Of a DNA stretch of 64,000 nt, positions 1 to 10,262 are shown piece after piece. The position numbers and the translations under genes were made by a program. The notes under the pieces were generated by a model. The model did no database searches, was not told the DNA's origin, and worked only from the letters and a program-made list of their open reading frames with translations. The stretch covers positions 4,588,001 through 4,652,000 of the forward strand of contig OZ316898.1 of NCBI GenBank assembly GCA_973895155.1. The letters run 5' to 3'. The DNA comes from Marsupella aquatica (lineage: Eukaryota > Marchantiophyta). Position 1 is the first letter of the stretch, and each line of letters starts with the position of its first letter.

Positions 1-610
1 ATATTTTATTGAGTACCTGGAAACGTCGTGGCAGTGCCGTCGCGGTGCTTTTATGCCGATTAGTCAATCGATGCAGAGGAAGAAAACCATGAAACCGGAA
101 GCAGATCTACAGCTGGATCAGGGCCTAAACAGAATCATGGTTGTCTCTGCACACTGTTATTCGCAAATCTACTTGCGAGTCAAGCTTGAACCGCGAGACC
201 GTCATCGTCGACATGTCCACGCGTATGGAGTGGATTCGACCTGCAGCAGGGGCTGGTCCTGGTGGCAATTGTTTTCGAAGCTGATGGCTCTGTAGCAGCT
301 CCTGTGCAGAAGTGATCGAGAAGTACGAGAGAATGTCTCGAAATCGTCCTCACTCCTAGTTCTCCTGTGTTTTTCCAATTGAGGAGCTAGGTCATCGCAC
401 CTTACTGCATATTTCACTTGGCCATTAGAGTCTGCTGGCATTACGATATCGTGAGGTTTGGTCTAGCGCTTCTTGTGTTTGTCTTCATCGTTAGTATCGT
501 TACTCTCTAGAATTGGAGATGATCAGTCCGGGTCGCCGGAGTATTTTCTCGGCCTCGACTGCACCGGGAACCGGCTTCGATCAATCATCAGACGTAAATA
601 AAGGTGACAC
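1..610 (+). pseudogene. Truncated copy 1 of the duplicated multi-membrane-helix gene
   Basis: This stretch is closely similar to 2941-3550 and to 9570-9898 joined to 21071-21330. It holds the conserved 5' block and the start of the coding exon (the ATGATCAGTCC block near 520). Similarity stops abruptly at about 610, just after the conserved GGTGACAC, and the four downstream exons present in copies 2 and 3 are missing. The window edge cuts its left side. It is therefore a 5' fragment left by duplication and deletion, or by insertion of the repeat-bearing sequence that follows. No function is recognised for the family. Its use here is as an uninterrupted version of the site where the large transposon landed in copy 3. 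Confidence 0.75.
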
Positions 611-687
611 AGGATTTACAGGATTAGCACAGTAAATGGTGCAATAATCAGGGTGATTACTTGTGCAATAATCAGGATTGCACAAGT

Positions 688-900
688 CAGGATGGTACTC
701 TGGTAGTGAGTGTTGTTGGCAACAATTTTTCAACTTGGTGAAATACTGCCAAAATAGTCCCTTGTGGCCATATGGTACAAAGAAAGATCACGGGAACAAA
801 TCTTAAGCAAGATTGCCAAAATGTGACTTCAGTTGTACTGTTGTGGTTAAGGAGAAAATAATAATCAAAATCTAAGTTAGTTGTAGTTGGATTGGCCGGA
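688..900. repeat. Dispersed repeat of about 210 bp, copy A
   Basis: About 210 bp here align with 38785-38990 at roughly 85-90% identity by eye. Shared blocks include the run around the trinucleotide-rich TGTTGTTGGCAA, ACTGCCAAAATAGTCCCTTG, and the AAGTTAGTTG block at the right end. No long reading frame is shared. It lies between the truncated gene copy and the ELIP pseudogene, in what would be the ELIP promoter region. It is probably a fragment of a dispersed mobile element. The class cannot be told from two copies. Confidence 0.7.
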
Positions 901-971
901 TCCTTGAATTTATGATAGTTGTCCTTATTCAAGAAAGTTCTACTGGAGGACTTTCCATAAGCTAAGTAATC

Positions 972-2355
972 ATGGAAGCAAGTTTGGGAGTCATGCAGGC
1001 GTCGATGGCAGCAGTGTCAGCAGTGGGAATCTGGACGACCCATCATCGAGCATTGAAAGGAGGAATGGGGATGTTGCCTCTTGCAGCACCTAGGAGAGCG
1101 ACCTTACTCCGATGCCAAGCTGGGGAGAGTCCTTCTTCACTGCGCGATGCCGTAGATAAGGCGATGAAGAAAGAAATCACAAAGGAAGATAAATCACAAA
1201 GGAAGATATCCTCCGCCACCAGGAATCCGACGAATCTGAGAAGAACGCGATGTTAGGAACCAAGCCTGCCATAGGCTCTTTCTACCGGAAACATCTACTC
1301 CAATTCAAGTTATTTATTCTCAGTGACGATATAATAAGCTCGCGTCTTTGCCCCTCCCATTGCGTTCCTCAAAGATTAAATATATTATACAATGAAGTGT
1401 GGGCCTTTAGTTTGTACCAATGTTTCCTTAGATATTAATACATAAGAAGAGAATCCAGAAGGAGCTGCTGGCTACCCACGCCCGGAAATCGAAAGACAGG
1501 AGCATCGGAAGTATTTTCGCATTCGACGGTGCGGCTCCCGAGACCATTGACGGACGACTGGTACCTGACTGACCGCACTCCTACAAACTTTCCTCATTGT
1601 TTTGTTCATCTGTCGTAGATTTCTTCCACATGGTTTCCTTGCAATATTGATGGGAAATCGACCAGATTCCCATATATATTTTGTGAAGTGCTTCGTCCTG
1701 TCCCATGTATGTCGTGGGTGCTCGCGAAACGCTTACGATTTCGCCCAATCTCATAGTGACGAGGGTACCTTTTTTTTAAAGAATCGTGGCTGCCGGAGCT
1801 TACTATATCTGATTTCTCGCTAGCATATTAGAGTTATCGAGATTGAAAGTTATTTGAAATTAGAAATGTGCTCAAATCGCTGGAAGCGAATATTTGCTAA
1901 ATGTTGCTTCCTTAGTGTAATGCAATGCATGACAGTAACCAAGTCCTGTGAATCTGGTAAGCGTATCCATGTATGTGTCTTCTATACACAACTGACTTGT
2001 CCAGTTTATTCTGCTGAGCACTATTGATCTCGTTACTGACCTTTGTGTCAACTGCTGCGCATTCAGGCTATGGTAGGCTTTGTGTGGGCCTTCCTCGCCG
2101 AGAAGGCGACTGGACTGTCTGTTGTGGAGCAAGTGTTCACTCCAGGCACCACCGGACTTGTTCTCTTCATTGGTGCGGTGCAGCTTCTCGCTTACGCGTC
2201 CCTGGTGCCCGTCGTAAAACGGAGAATCAACAGACGCGCGCAGCTGGGGCCCGTTCAATGCCCGAGCTGAGCGATGGAACGGTCGTCTGGCCATGATCGG
2301 GCTTGCAACTTTGCTGCTCCATGAGTTCATTCGCCAGACCCCGGTCTTCCACTGA
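972..2355 (+). pseudogene. ELIP: Early light-induced protein (ELIP) pseudogene, three exons with three frame breaks
   Basis: ELIPs are thylakoid chlorophyll a/b-binding-fold proteins made under light or desiccation stress. Exon 1 starts at ATG 972 and encodes a plastid transit-like leader (Ala/Arg/Met rich) and then a KKEITKED segment. Exon 2 is about 1459-1560 and carries the FAFDGAAPETIDGR motif that precedes helix I. Exon 3 is 2067-2355 and encodes AMVGFVWAFLAEKATG (helix I), a second hydrophobic helix, and GPFNARAERWNGRLAMIGLA (helix III) up to TGA 2353-2355. The junction GRL|AMVGFV is exact, with GTACCT at 1561 and CAG at 2064-2066. Three defects break it. Exon 1 has a 17-bp tandem duplication (unit AAATCACAAAGGAAGAT, about 1174-1207). 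Exon 2 shifts frame near 1493. Exon 3 shifts frame near 2247. Sequencing error could explain a single-base shift but not the duplication. Confidence 0.85.
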
Positions 2356-2934
2356 GCTGTCATTCCTTTGAACGTGGCACGTAAGTAAATTTGTACACTA
2401 AAGATTTTGCCCAATGTCAAGAGTAGCTTCGCTCACATTGTACAGAAGTAAGCTAGTAAATCGATTTGTTCGAAGGCTCTCTATTGGAGCTGCTAGCTGC
2501 GAATTTTTTATTTTTTTGACAACTCGTAAGCATATGTAACTGGTTGTCACCTAGTGACTTCAATAAAATTTGAGCTTTCTTTTCTCTACGTTTGCAACGT
2601 TATGCATGAACAGCTATCATTGTTGTTCCATACTCAATTTGATCTTTCTCCCCATCTTATTGTCATCATGTCTTTGGTTGTTGTTCCATACTCAATTTGA
2701 TCTTTCTCCCCATCTTATTGTCATCATGTCTTTGGTTGTTGTCCCAAATTTTCTTTTGCTTTACTACTTACTCGTATTGAACACAAATTAAGCAACAACT
2801 GATCTCAGTATTGCAGTTGTTGCTTAGTGTTTAATGTAAGAGCATGTGGCGACTACTAAACTCTTTACACCTCACACCAAATCGAAACTTTTGCAGTCGA
2901 ACATTTGTTGTAGTACACCTTTTCAACCTTCAAC
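2356..2934 (+). other. ELIP 3' flank with a 58-bp tandem duplication
   Basis: No gene is seen. The region is the 3' UTR and flank of the ELIP pseudogene, with AATAAAA near 2563 as a possible polyadenylation signal. A 58-bp unit beginning TGTTGTTCCATACTC is present twice in direct tandem (2621 and 2679), and the two copies are almost identical. The whole flank is also duplicated, with divergence, at 6740-7210. Confidence 0.6.
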
Positions 2935-5850
2935 AATACTACTTTATTGAGTACAAGGAAACTTCGTGGCAGTGCCCTGGCGGTGCTTTTATGCCGATTA
3001 GTCAATGGATGCAGAGGAAGAAATCATGAAAGCGGCAGCAGATCTACAGCTGGATCAGGGCCTAAACAGAATCATAGTTGTCTCTGCACACTGTTCTTCG
3101 CAAATCTACCTGCAGGTAAAGCTTGAACCGCGAGACCGTCATCGTCGACATTTCCCCGCGTATGGAGTGGATTCGACCTGCAACAGGGGCTGGTCCTGGT
3201 GGCAATTGTTTTCGAAGCTGATGGCACTCTAGCAGCTCCTGGGCAGAAGTGATCGAGAAGTATGAGAGAATGTCTCGCAATCGTCCTCTCTCCTAGTTGT
3301 CCTGCTATTCTCCAATTGGGGAGCTAGGTCATCGCACCCTCCTACTGCATATTTCACTTGGCCATTAGTGTCTGCTGGCATTACGATGTCGTGAGGTTTG
3401 GTCTAGCGCTTCTTGTGTTTCTCTTCGTCGTTAGTATCGTTACTCTCCTAGAAATGGAGATGATCAGTCCGGGTCGCCGGAGTATTTTCTCGGCCTCGAC
3501 TGCAACGGGAACCGGCTTCGATCAATCATCAGACGTAAATGAAGGTGACACAAATGGAGGGACTGCATTACTGCCCTCATATCGTAGAACATCATTCACA
3601 AATCCTCGCAGTTTCGATTCGGCGCCGTTGCCACAGCGGTCAAATACATTCCCACCTGTAGGACAAGCGGCTGCAAGCTATGGTAGAGTATTTTTAATTC
3701 CTGGTTCCGCACTCCCCGTCTTGCTTTTGAGGGCCCAAACGTTTCATATCATCCCTGGAGAGTGAACTAAGGAGTGAACTAAGGCAGTAAGACGTTGGTC
3801 AATATATATAATTCGTTCAATTGGTAAGTAGTACCAATTCATGTTTTAACTACATTTCGCATTAACCATGGGTAGTGACAATCAGATTTTGCGTCCGACA
3901 CGATTCACAACACACACAAAGTAATTTCCCTTCTTTGCCTTCAAACGAAAAAGACCATGTTCGGCAACGATTTGTACACTGCTGCCGAACTCTTCGAGGA
4001 TCTCCTTGGTTCTCAAAATTCGCCTTCCTCTTCCTTGACGGCGTTGGATGTGCTGCAGGAGGAACAACCGACTACATATCAACAGAAATGGCATCAATAG
4101 CTGCTAATGGGCAAGAAAGAACTCGGGAGAATGGATCACTGCCCTCGAATAGCAGACCGTCAACGGAAAATATGAGTCGGACTTCGAGCACCTCGCGATT
4201 GCTTGGGCAGTTTAGTTGCCTGTGTACATTTCCGTGGACTCACACCACTCCAAGCAATGGTAAATTAGGTTTTAATAATGTATGATGTCGTTCTATCTTT
4301 CCTGCGTTTTAGGGGACTGACATCTTCTTCGGAATCATTAGTCATCAAGATGGTGAGGTAAAACTCGCCGGGTTGAGTCCCTTCGTTTCGTTTCGTTTCA
4401 ATCATTATCATCATAAGTTTTGCAGTCACCACCAGTACGTGATCTATTTGTTTGCAATACTAGTATATCTTTTTCAAGTTGGCTCGCTTAGGTCTATCTT
4501 AATTTCTCTGCTCCTCGATGTTTACCGTCATCGTCTGCTATGGCAGCTGCTGCATGTCCTGGCCCTGAACATTTTAAGGTGAGACATCTGTCACGAGCAG
4601 AGAAGTACCATCTCGAGAAACCACTAAGTGATCCATATCTGCAAAAATTGAGTTGCTCCAGGGTATTTGAGGGTCCTCTTGACCGGCTAAAAGTGTGGCC
4701 GCGGTTCTTTCCAACGACAGAAGCGTCTGGCATAGAGCTTAGAGATGGATTCGTGACTCTTTGGACTACTTGCATCCTGGCGGTAAGAGGAAGAATTAAA
4801 ACATCTCAAATCTTTCCTTGTTGTTTACTGTCTTCTCACTAGTATCTGCTCTGGCCTTAATTGTGTATCACCGTTGATTGTCACTTCTCTCATTTTGTTT
4901 ACAAAAATGTATGTCTGGACCTTAACGCCTTTTTTAATCTTCCAGAGGAAAAAGAAAACAAGACGAACATTTCATTGTGTGGTATATAGCATTTTCTTTT
5001 TGCATGTATTGTAGTGCGTTTACTCTTTCTGTTGCTCCTTTCCACACATTCTTGGAAGGAAGTAGAAGATCTATCCGAATCCTCACAGATGAATAATTTA
5101 AGCGTAATGATGGTCAATATATTACTGGTACTTTAGTTTCTATCTGTCTTCATTGGTTAACTTCATTAATCTATTCCACAACTTACACTATACAGCCAGT
5201 TCATTGGAAGGCAGACGTTAGCTAACGTTCTTCCCTGTTCAGAACAGTTTAGCTCAATTTCTCATCCATCGCATATATGAATGACCTGTGAATGATCTTT
5301 TGGCACATGTGCAGGAGTCAGTCCTAGCTGCGGTTGCAATTCAGCCCTTTGTTTCAAACCCCGGCAATCTCACTGGTTTGAAATTTACTATATACGGACT
5401 GGTGTGGATGTTGGCACTGATTATTGACTTTCTGAGTCTTGCTGTCACTGCGCTTTTCTTGGGTTACTTGCATGGCAGCCCGCCTAAACTTACGTACATG
5501 TGGGTCTGCAATATCGGTGCATGGATTGGTGTCCCTGCAGTTCTAGTATTACTAGCTACTTTCGTGAGCCTTGGTGCCATCGCCTATACTTCATGGGCCG
5601 TTTATGGGCAAACATTGGGGATAGTTTGCACGATTATCGAAGTGCTCGTTGTTATTTTTGCTATTGCCACTTCTACTTCTCTTGAGAAGGCCTGTAAAGC
5701 AGCAGAAGACCTGGATTGAGGACCAACCAAGATTGCGTGTGAAGAGGTCTGCGAAAGGAATTGCGGGTGCTAGACCAAATGATTTCGAGTAAGAGCGATC
5801 TGGATCTCTGAGAGGCTTGCTGCTCTCCAGATCAATTACTAAGGTATATT
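2935..5850 (+). CDS. Multi-exon gene for a predicted multi-membrane-helix protein, copy 2 (most complete)
   Basis: I do not recognise this family. Blocks shared with copy 3 mark its exons. These are a coding exon from ATG 3460 to about 3682 (Ser/Gly/Asn-rich, probably disordered), a Ser-rich block at about 4088-4258, a short exon at about 4313-4350 (GTDIFFGIISHQD), an exon about 4540-4782 (MAAAACPGPEHFK... to TLWTTCILA), and a last exon 5315-5719 ending in TGA. The splice CILA|ESVLAAV keeps phase 0, with GTAAGA at 4783 and TGTGCAG before 5315. The last exon encodes three to four hydrophobic helices, starting around YGLVWMLALIIDFLSLAV. It ends in a charged tail, so it is probably an integral membrane protein. 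A one-base difference from copy 3 near 3960 leaves the middle of the model unsure. The gene may be live or a recent pseudogene. Confidence 0.55.
3005..3232 (+). CDS. Short conserved reading frame upstream of the membrane-protein exons
   Basis: A frame of about 70 residues (IMKAAADLQLDQGLNRI ... WSWWQLFSKL, then stop) lies about 230 bp before the first membrane-gene coding exon. The same frame and nearly the same stop position are kept in copy 1 (53-295) and copy 3 (9630-9848), with scattered substitutions and no indels that break it. It could be an upstream ORF, a 5' exon (a GTAAAG donor follows CTGCAG near 3115 in this copy), or chance retention after recent duplication. No domain is recognised. 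Confidence 0.3.
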   Translation: MDAEEEIMKAAADLQLDQGLNRIIVVSAHCSSQIYLQVKLEPRDRHRRHFPAYGVDSTCNRGWSWWQLFSKLMAL

Positions 5851-6689
5851 CACCAATTACTCATTGATTAGCTCACAAAAATTGTGACTTGTTCGCTGAG
5901 CTCTCCATCTTGACTTCAGCATTCAAGGTCAGCAGTTTCATATTTCGCTCTTCTTCTCCTAAACTGAATGGCTTGAGTAATTAGATTTGTTGTCGAAAAG
6001 CGAATGCTTTAGCCTAGTGCAAAGAGGTAGGTATCGGGGCTCACTGTACATAATATGGGAGCTTCATATGATTGCCTTTTGGACCACAACACTGAACTAC
6101 CTGAACATAATACTGGTCTAAACAAACGCACCAGGCCCTGGAAGAAGTGGAAAAACCAAGGCAGTTGTTGCTTGGTCGATCAGGCTCGCCATTTGTTTGT
6201 AAGCTTCATAAAATCAGGCTCAATAAGCACTTTTCCATGTTTCGTAGAGTGTCCATGCTTACTGGTTTGACTGCATCCAGTATCGATTTCACTAATTCAG
6301 AAAATTTCTCATCATGTCAGAATTTCAGAATACTTTTTCCTTTGAATGAATTTCAGAATACTTTTTGGAAATCGGAAAAGTACGTTCGCAAGTTTTACTT
6401 TTGGAACTTTCAAAGAAGGGTTTTGGAATCTCCACGTGCTGCTTTTGGAAATTTCATCACCTATTTTTGGAAACGGAACTTTGGGAATCACTGTGGTTCA
6501 AGACACAACCGTTCACCTGGACGACTAACTTTTAGGACACTGTTCAAAACACTACAATCGAATGTAACGAGCATCACAATCTCGAATTTTCATTGCTCTT
6601 GGCAGAGAGTTTGTAGTACTGCCAATGCTTCTTCCTAGGACTGTCACCTGTCTGTTCTTGACATTGACCTTGTTTCCACAGAGACCAAT
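5851..6689 (+). other. 3' flank of copy 2, no gene seen
   Basis: The first part (to about 6290) is shared with the 3' flank of copy 3 (23640-24085), so it belongs to the duplicated unit. From about 6300 to 6540 there are many short repeats of TTTTGGAAA and TTCAGAATAC, which create long but meaningless open frames. Confidence 0.5.
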
Positions 6690-7210
6690 TGTGGCCCGTG
6701 ACCCCGGTCTTTCATTGAGCTTTCACCACTCCTTTGAGATTGGCAGGTAGAAGTAATTTTGTACACTAAAAACATTCCCCAATGTATGACTAGGCTCATT
6801 CACATTATACAAATGTAAGCTAGGAAAATGATTTGTTCGAAGGCTCGAATCGACTTGCCATCGCTGCGGAATTTTATATTTTGACAACTCGCACATATAC
6901 GTAACTTGCTGTCAAACCTACTGAGTTCAATGAATTTAAGCTTTCTTTTCTCGACCATTGCAGTCTTGTTATGCATGAGGTGACTATTACAGTCGTTGTT
7001 CAATGTTCAATTTGGGCTTTGTCACGATGTACGTCTTTGGTCGTCGTCCCAAAGCTTTCTTTTCCTGTAGTCTTGTTATGCATAAGGCGACTATTTCAGT
7101 CGTTGCTCAATGTTCAATGTATGAACACGTTGCTTCTGGTTATGACTACAAAACTCTTTACACCAAATTTAACTTTTGCAGTCAACATTTGAAGTACGTT
7201 GATCAAGTCC
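6690..7210 (+). pseudogene. ELIP: ELIP 3'-end fragment plus downstream flank
   Basis: From about 6696 (GACCCCGGTCTTTCATTGAG) this matches the last codons, the stop and the 3' flank of the ELIP pseudogene at 2335-2950. Shared blocks include TTTGTACACTAAA, GATTTGTTCGAAGGCTC and TTGACAACTCG. Only the last few codons of the gene remain. The fragment follows copy 2 of the membrane gene exactly as the ELIP at 972 follows copy 1, so the ancestral unit was membrane gene plus ELIP, repeated in tandem. Confidence 0.7.
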
Positions 7211-9554
7211 TATGTAACATATTCCGAAGAAAAATGTGTGTCGAATAAATTGAAAGCACATTGCAAACGCGGTTCATTAACATATGGAGTTGGTTAATTA
7301 CTGGGAAGCTTCACACGACTGTGAGAACGATCGAGAGGTACCAGCAGCAATCTAGGAAAGGTTTGCACGCAGATGGGAAGAGGAGGGTTGGCGCGGGTGG
7401 GTAGGAGAGAACGATCTCTATACGAATTTATGGCCGTGAATTTAAAAAGTCGCTCTAATTTCAATTGGAAAAACGATTCAATTCCACCTAAGATCCTCTT
7501 TCTTCACATTTTCGGCGCTAAATCATAAATTTTGGTTCATTCAGTGATCGGCTGAGGTGACTTTGAATTTGTAAGCTGCGATGTTCCGATACTCGACCAA
7601 TATGAATTCAACTGAAAGCAATTACAGCGCGGGGTGGAGCGACGTGCAGAATTTAGCTAGGGAAACAATAATCCTCCCACGCTGCCAAATTTGGAGTCGT
7701 AAGCAATAATCCTCCCACGCTGCCAAATTTGGACTCGTTGGATAGACCACAATATCACAAACCGTTCATTTCACTCGTTCCTCAATGCCCATGGATTTTT
7801 AACTTGTGCTGTTGTGGAAATGACTAGCGCCATTCTTGTTCGCCTTGGCCAAACTCATAGGTTTAACAATACTCGAAGCCTACTAGAGTTGAGCAGCATC
7901 ATTTACATCAGTTTCCACTTTGAGCGTTTCAATTGACGTGAATTTCAATTGACGTGAATACATATCTGACATTCACAGACAATGTTACATTTAACTTCTC
8001 GATTTTCTGCGAGATCGAATTCGTTAATTTACGGTCAACTCTGGAGTATATCGCTTCCGCATCTAGTTGGACATTGAGTCACCAAAGTCTACATTGCTAA
8101 AGGCAAGGCATTCTTCGAGACATTGTTTAACCGTAACAATATTTGAAGCGGAAAGACTTCTAGCGGTAACCGTAACAATATTTGAAGCGGAAAGACTTCT
8201 AGCGTGCTCAAACGAGGAAGGTTATGCAGAGAGCCTTCGAAGCTTTAAGAAATGTCAGTGAGTAGGTTCCGATAGTCCACAAATCCCTTAGTTATATTGA
8301 CTACTTTTTCCCCTGTCTTTCGACGGAGGTGTGAGGTTTCTTCAGTAATTTTCGATCTAGTAGGTCTTGCCTAACTGATTGTCATGATGTCCTCGGTCGT
8401 CGTCTAGACATAATGTAAACTTTCCATTCACATCTACTGAAAACAATTGTACAAAAGGAACTTTCGGTTCTCTTCATTGCCGCAGGCGTCATGTTGCTAT
8501 GATGGAGATTGCGGACTCGATTACCAAGCACAGCTCCAAGAATGGGACATTGCACCGATTCCGCATCATTGCTGCAGGCGTCGTGTGGCTACACATAGAC
8601 ATTTCCATTGACATGCACATCTCCAAGCAGTCCGTGCTGAACTTTGATTAATCGATACTGTTGTCCTCCGTTTCCTCGTCCTCTGAGACCTCAAGATGTA
8701 CTTGTCGAGTTAGTTGTGTATAGCTGAAAGATTAATCACATCCACCCTCACTCTTCTCAACTCCTGAGTGGTTCCTTGGGTTTTGGTTCTTTTGGTGCTG
8801 TGGGGGACTCCTCCGCTTGTTGGACCTCTTTGGTCGCCTTTTCCCCCGTGTTTCCCCTTCCTCTTCCCTCCCTACATTGGGTTGCTTTGCCTTGGAAACC
8901 CTGTCTCCAGGTTCGGCGTTTTTGTCCTTTGGCACTGTGACTTATAACAAGCCGAAAGGATTGACAGTTTTCGTTAAGGAGCTTTAGTTCCACCGTCCCG
9001 GTCATCTCATATTGGACGGAAGCAGGGTTGAAATTTCGGTATCCTGTTTCACACGTGTTTCTTATTGATTCCCATAGATCTGAAGAGAACCATCACTTTC
9101 GAGCAACGCTGCAGGAAGAATCCCACCGAGTTCTCTTCGGTAGTAGAGTTTTCGCCTGCGCTTTCCGCGAATGGAAAATTTGGGACAATTCTGCCTCCAG
9201 ATTAAGAGCCTGCTGCAGAAATCACCGAAGATGGTGATCTTATGTGATCCTACAAGAAACCTTTTGCAGTCTACGTGTCGCACCTTTCTACCTGACTTGT
9301 ATCCTTGTGTCGAAATTGCATTCTAGTGTTGTTAGTAAGTCCGAGAAACCCCGCATATGTAATCAATTGGACGGGCAAGGTCACTTTCAATCACTTGTCT
9401 GGACAAAGCTCCGGTAAGACAGCCCAAGAAAAAAGTGCTCACAATTCAAGAGCACCCCGTCAGCTTCACGTACTGTCGTACTGGGAGGGGAAAAGAAAGG
9501 GTAAGGAAGTCTTGGCCTCAGCTTGTTGTAGTTCTGTACCTTTTGAACCCTTTA
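7211..9554. other. Intergenic, with two short tandem duplications
   Basis: No gene is supported. A unit of about 35 bp containing CCTCCCACGCTGCCAAATTT is duplicated at 7665-7740. A unit of about 38 bp containing ACCGTAACAATATTTGAAGC is duplicated at 8126-8205. The stretch 8730-9005 is rich in C and T on this strand and opens long Lys/Arg/Glu-rich frames on the minus strand. These look compositional. Confidence 0.5.
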
Positions 9555-9898
9555 CCAAAACTACTGTACCTGGAAACCTCGTGGCAGTGCCGTCGCGGTG
9601 CTTTATGCCGATTAGTCAATCAGATCCAGAGGAAGAAAATTATGAAAGCGGAAGCAGAACTACAGCTAGATCAGGGCCTAAACAGAATCATAGTTGTCTC
9701 TGGACACTGTTCCTCGCAAATCTACTTGCAGGTCAAGCTTGAACCACGAGACCGTCATCGTCGACATGTCCACGCGTATAAAGTGGATTCGACCTGCAAC
9801 AGGGGCTGGTCCTGGTGGCAATTGTTTTCGAAGCTAGTGGCACTGTAGCACCTCGTGTGCAGAAGTGATCAAGAAGTATGAGAGAATCTCTCAAATCG
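9555..9898 (+). pseudogene. 5' part of membrane-gene copy 3, cut off by the transposon
   Basis: It is similar to 1-340 and 2945-3280, including the conserved short frame that ends at 9848. At 9898 the match stops in CTCAAATCG. The same gene sequence resumes at 21062 after the 11.2-kb element. The insertion lies upstream of the first membrane-gene coding exon (ATG 21244 in this copy), so it separates the gene from its 5' region. Confidence 0.85.
9890..9898. repeat. Target site duplication, left copy
   Basis: CTCAAATCG occurs here and at 21062-21070, directly flanking the element. Uninterrupted paralogues at 331-340 and 3276-3285 carry a single related sequence (TCTCGAAATCG and TCTCGCAATCG), as expected of an empty site. 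Nine bases is the usual length for Mutator-like elements. Confidence 0.9.
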
Positions 9899-9925
9899 GA
9901 GGAATTGTACGGTGCGAGGAAACAG
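9899..9925 (+). repeat. Left terminal inverted repeat
   Basis: The first 27 bases begin GAGGAATTGTA and contain TGCGAGGAAACAG at 9913-9925. The reverse complement of 21035-21061 matches at 21 of 27 positions with no gap. ATTGTA and the 13-base TGCGAGGAAACAG are perfect. Confidence 0.88.
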
Positions 9926-10262
9926 GAGATTTTGCTAGCGAGGCAACATTGTTAGCGAAGCATTCTGGCGGATAAATTTCTCTCACATTCCACGAAAACA
10001 ATGCCCAAACAGTCTCAGTTTTCCACCTCTTACAATAATGAAAAGAATATGACAATGAAAAATCCTGCATGATTTTCATAAGTATTCCATACTTGAGCCA
10101 CACACGTTTTAATCATCTAAAAAGGATCACCAAAACTAGAAACTCCCATCAAAATATGGAACCTCTTTACATTGAAAGTGTGGATCGCCAACAACTTCAA
10201 GACAGAAAAACGGTAAGAGTCGACCTCGACCAGTACATCCACTCCTACTTCCTCTTACTTGT
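9926..10262. promoter_or_regulatory. Left subterminal non-coding region with two motif half-sites
   Basis: Half-sites GCTAGCGA at 9934 and GTTAGCGA at 9951 lie 17 bp apart in the same orientation, starting 36 bp from the element end. No gene is seen. The end of the ParB-methyltransferase gene (10263) borders it. Confidence 0.6.

Noticed and set aside
6147-6638. 163-residue plus-strand frame
   Set aside because: It is built from TTTTGGAAA-like short repeats and is not kept in copy 3.
8732-9005. Lys/Arg-rich minus-strand frames as a basic protein gene
   Set aside because: Two overlapping frames are open at once, which reflects the C/T-rich composition. No splice context or homologous copy was seen.
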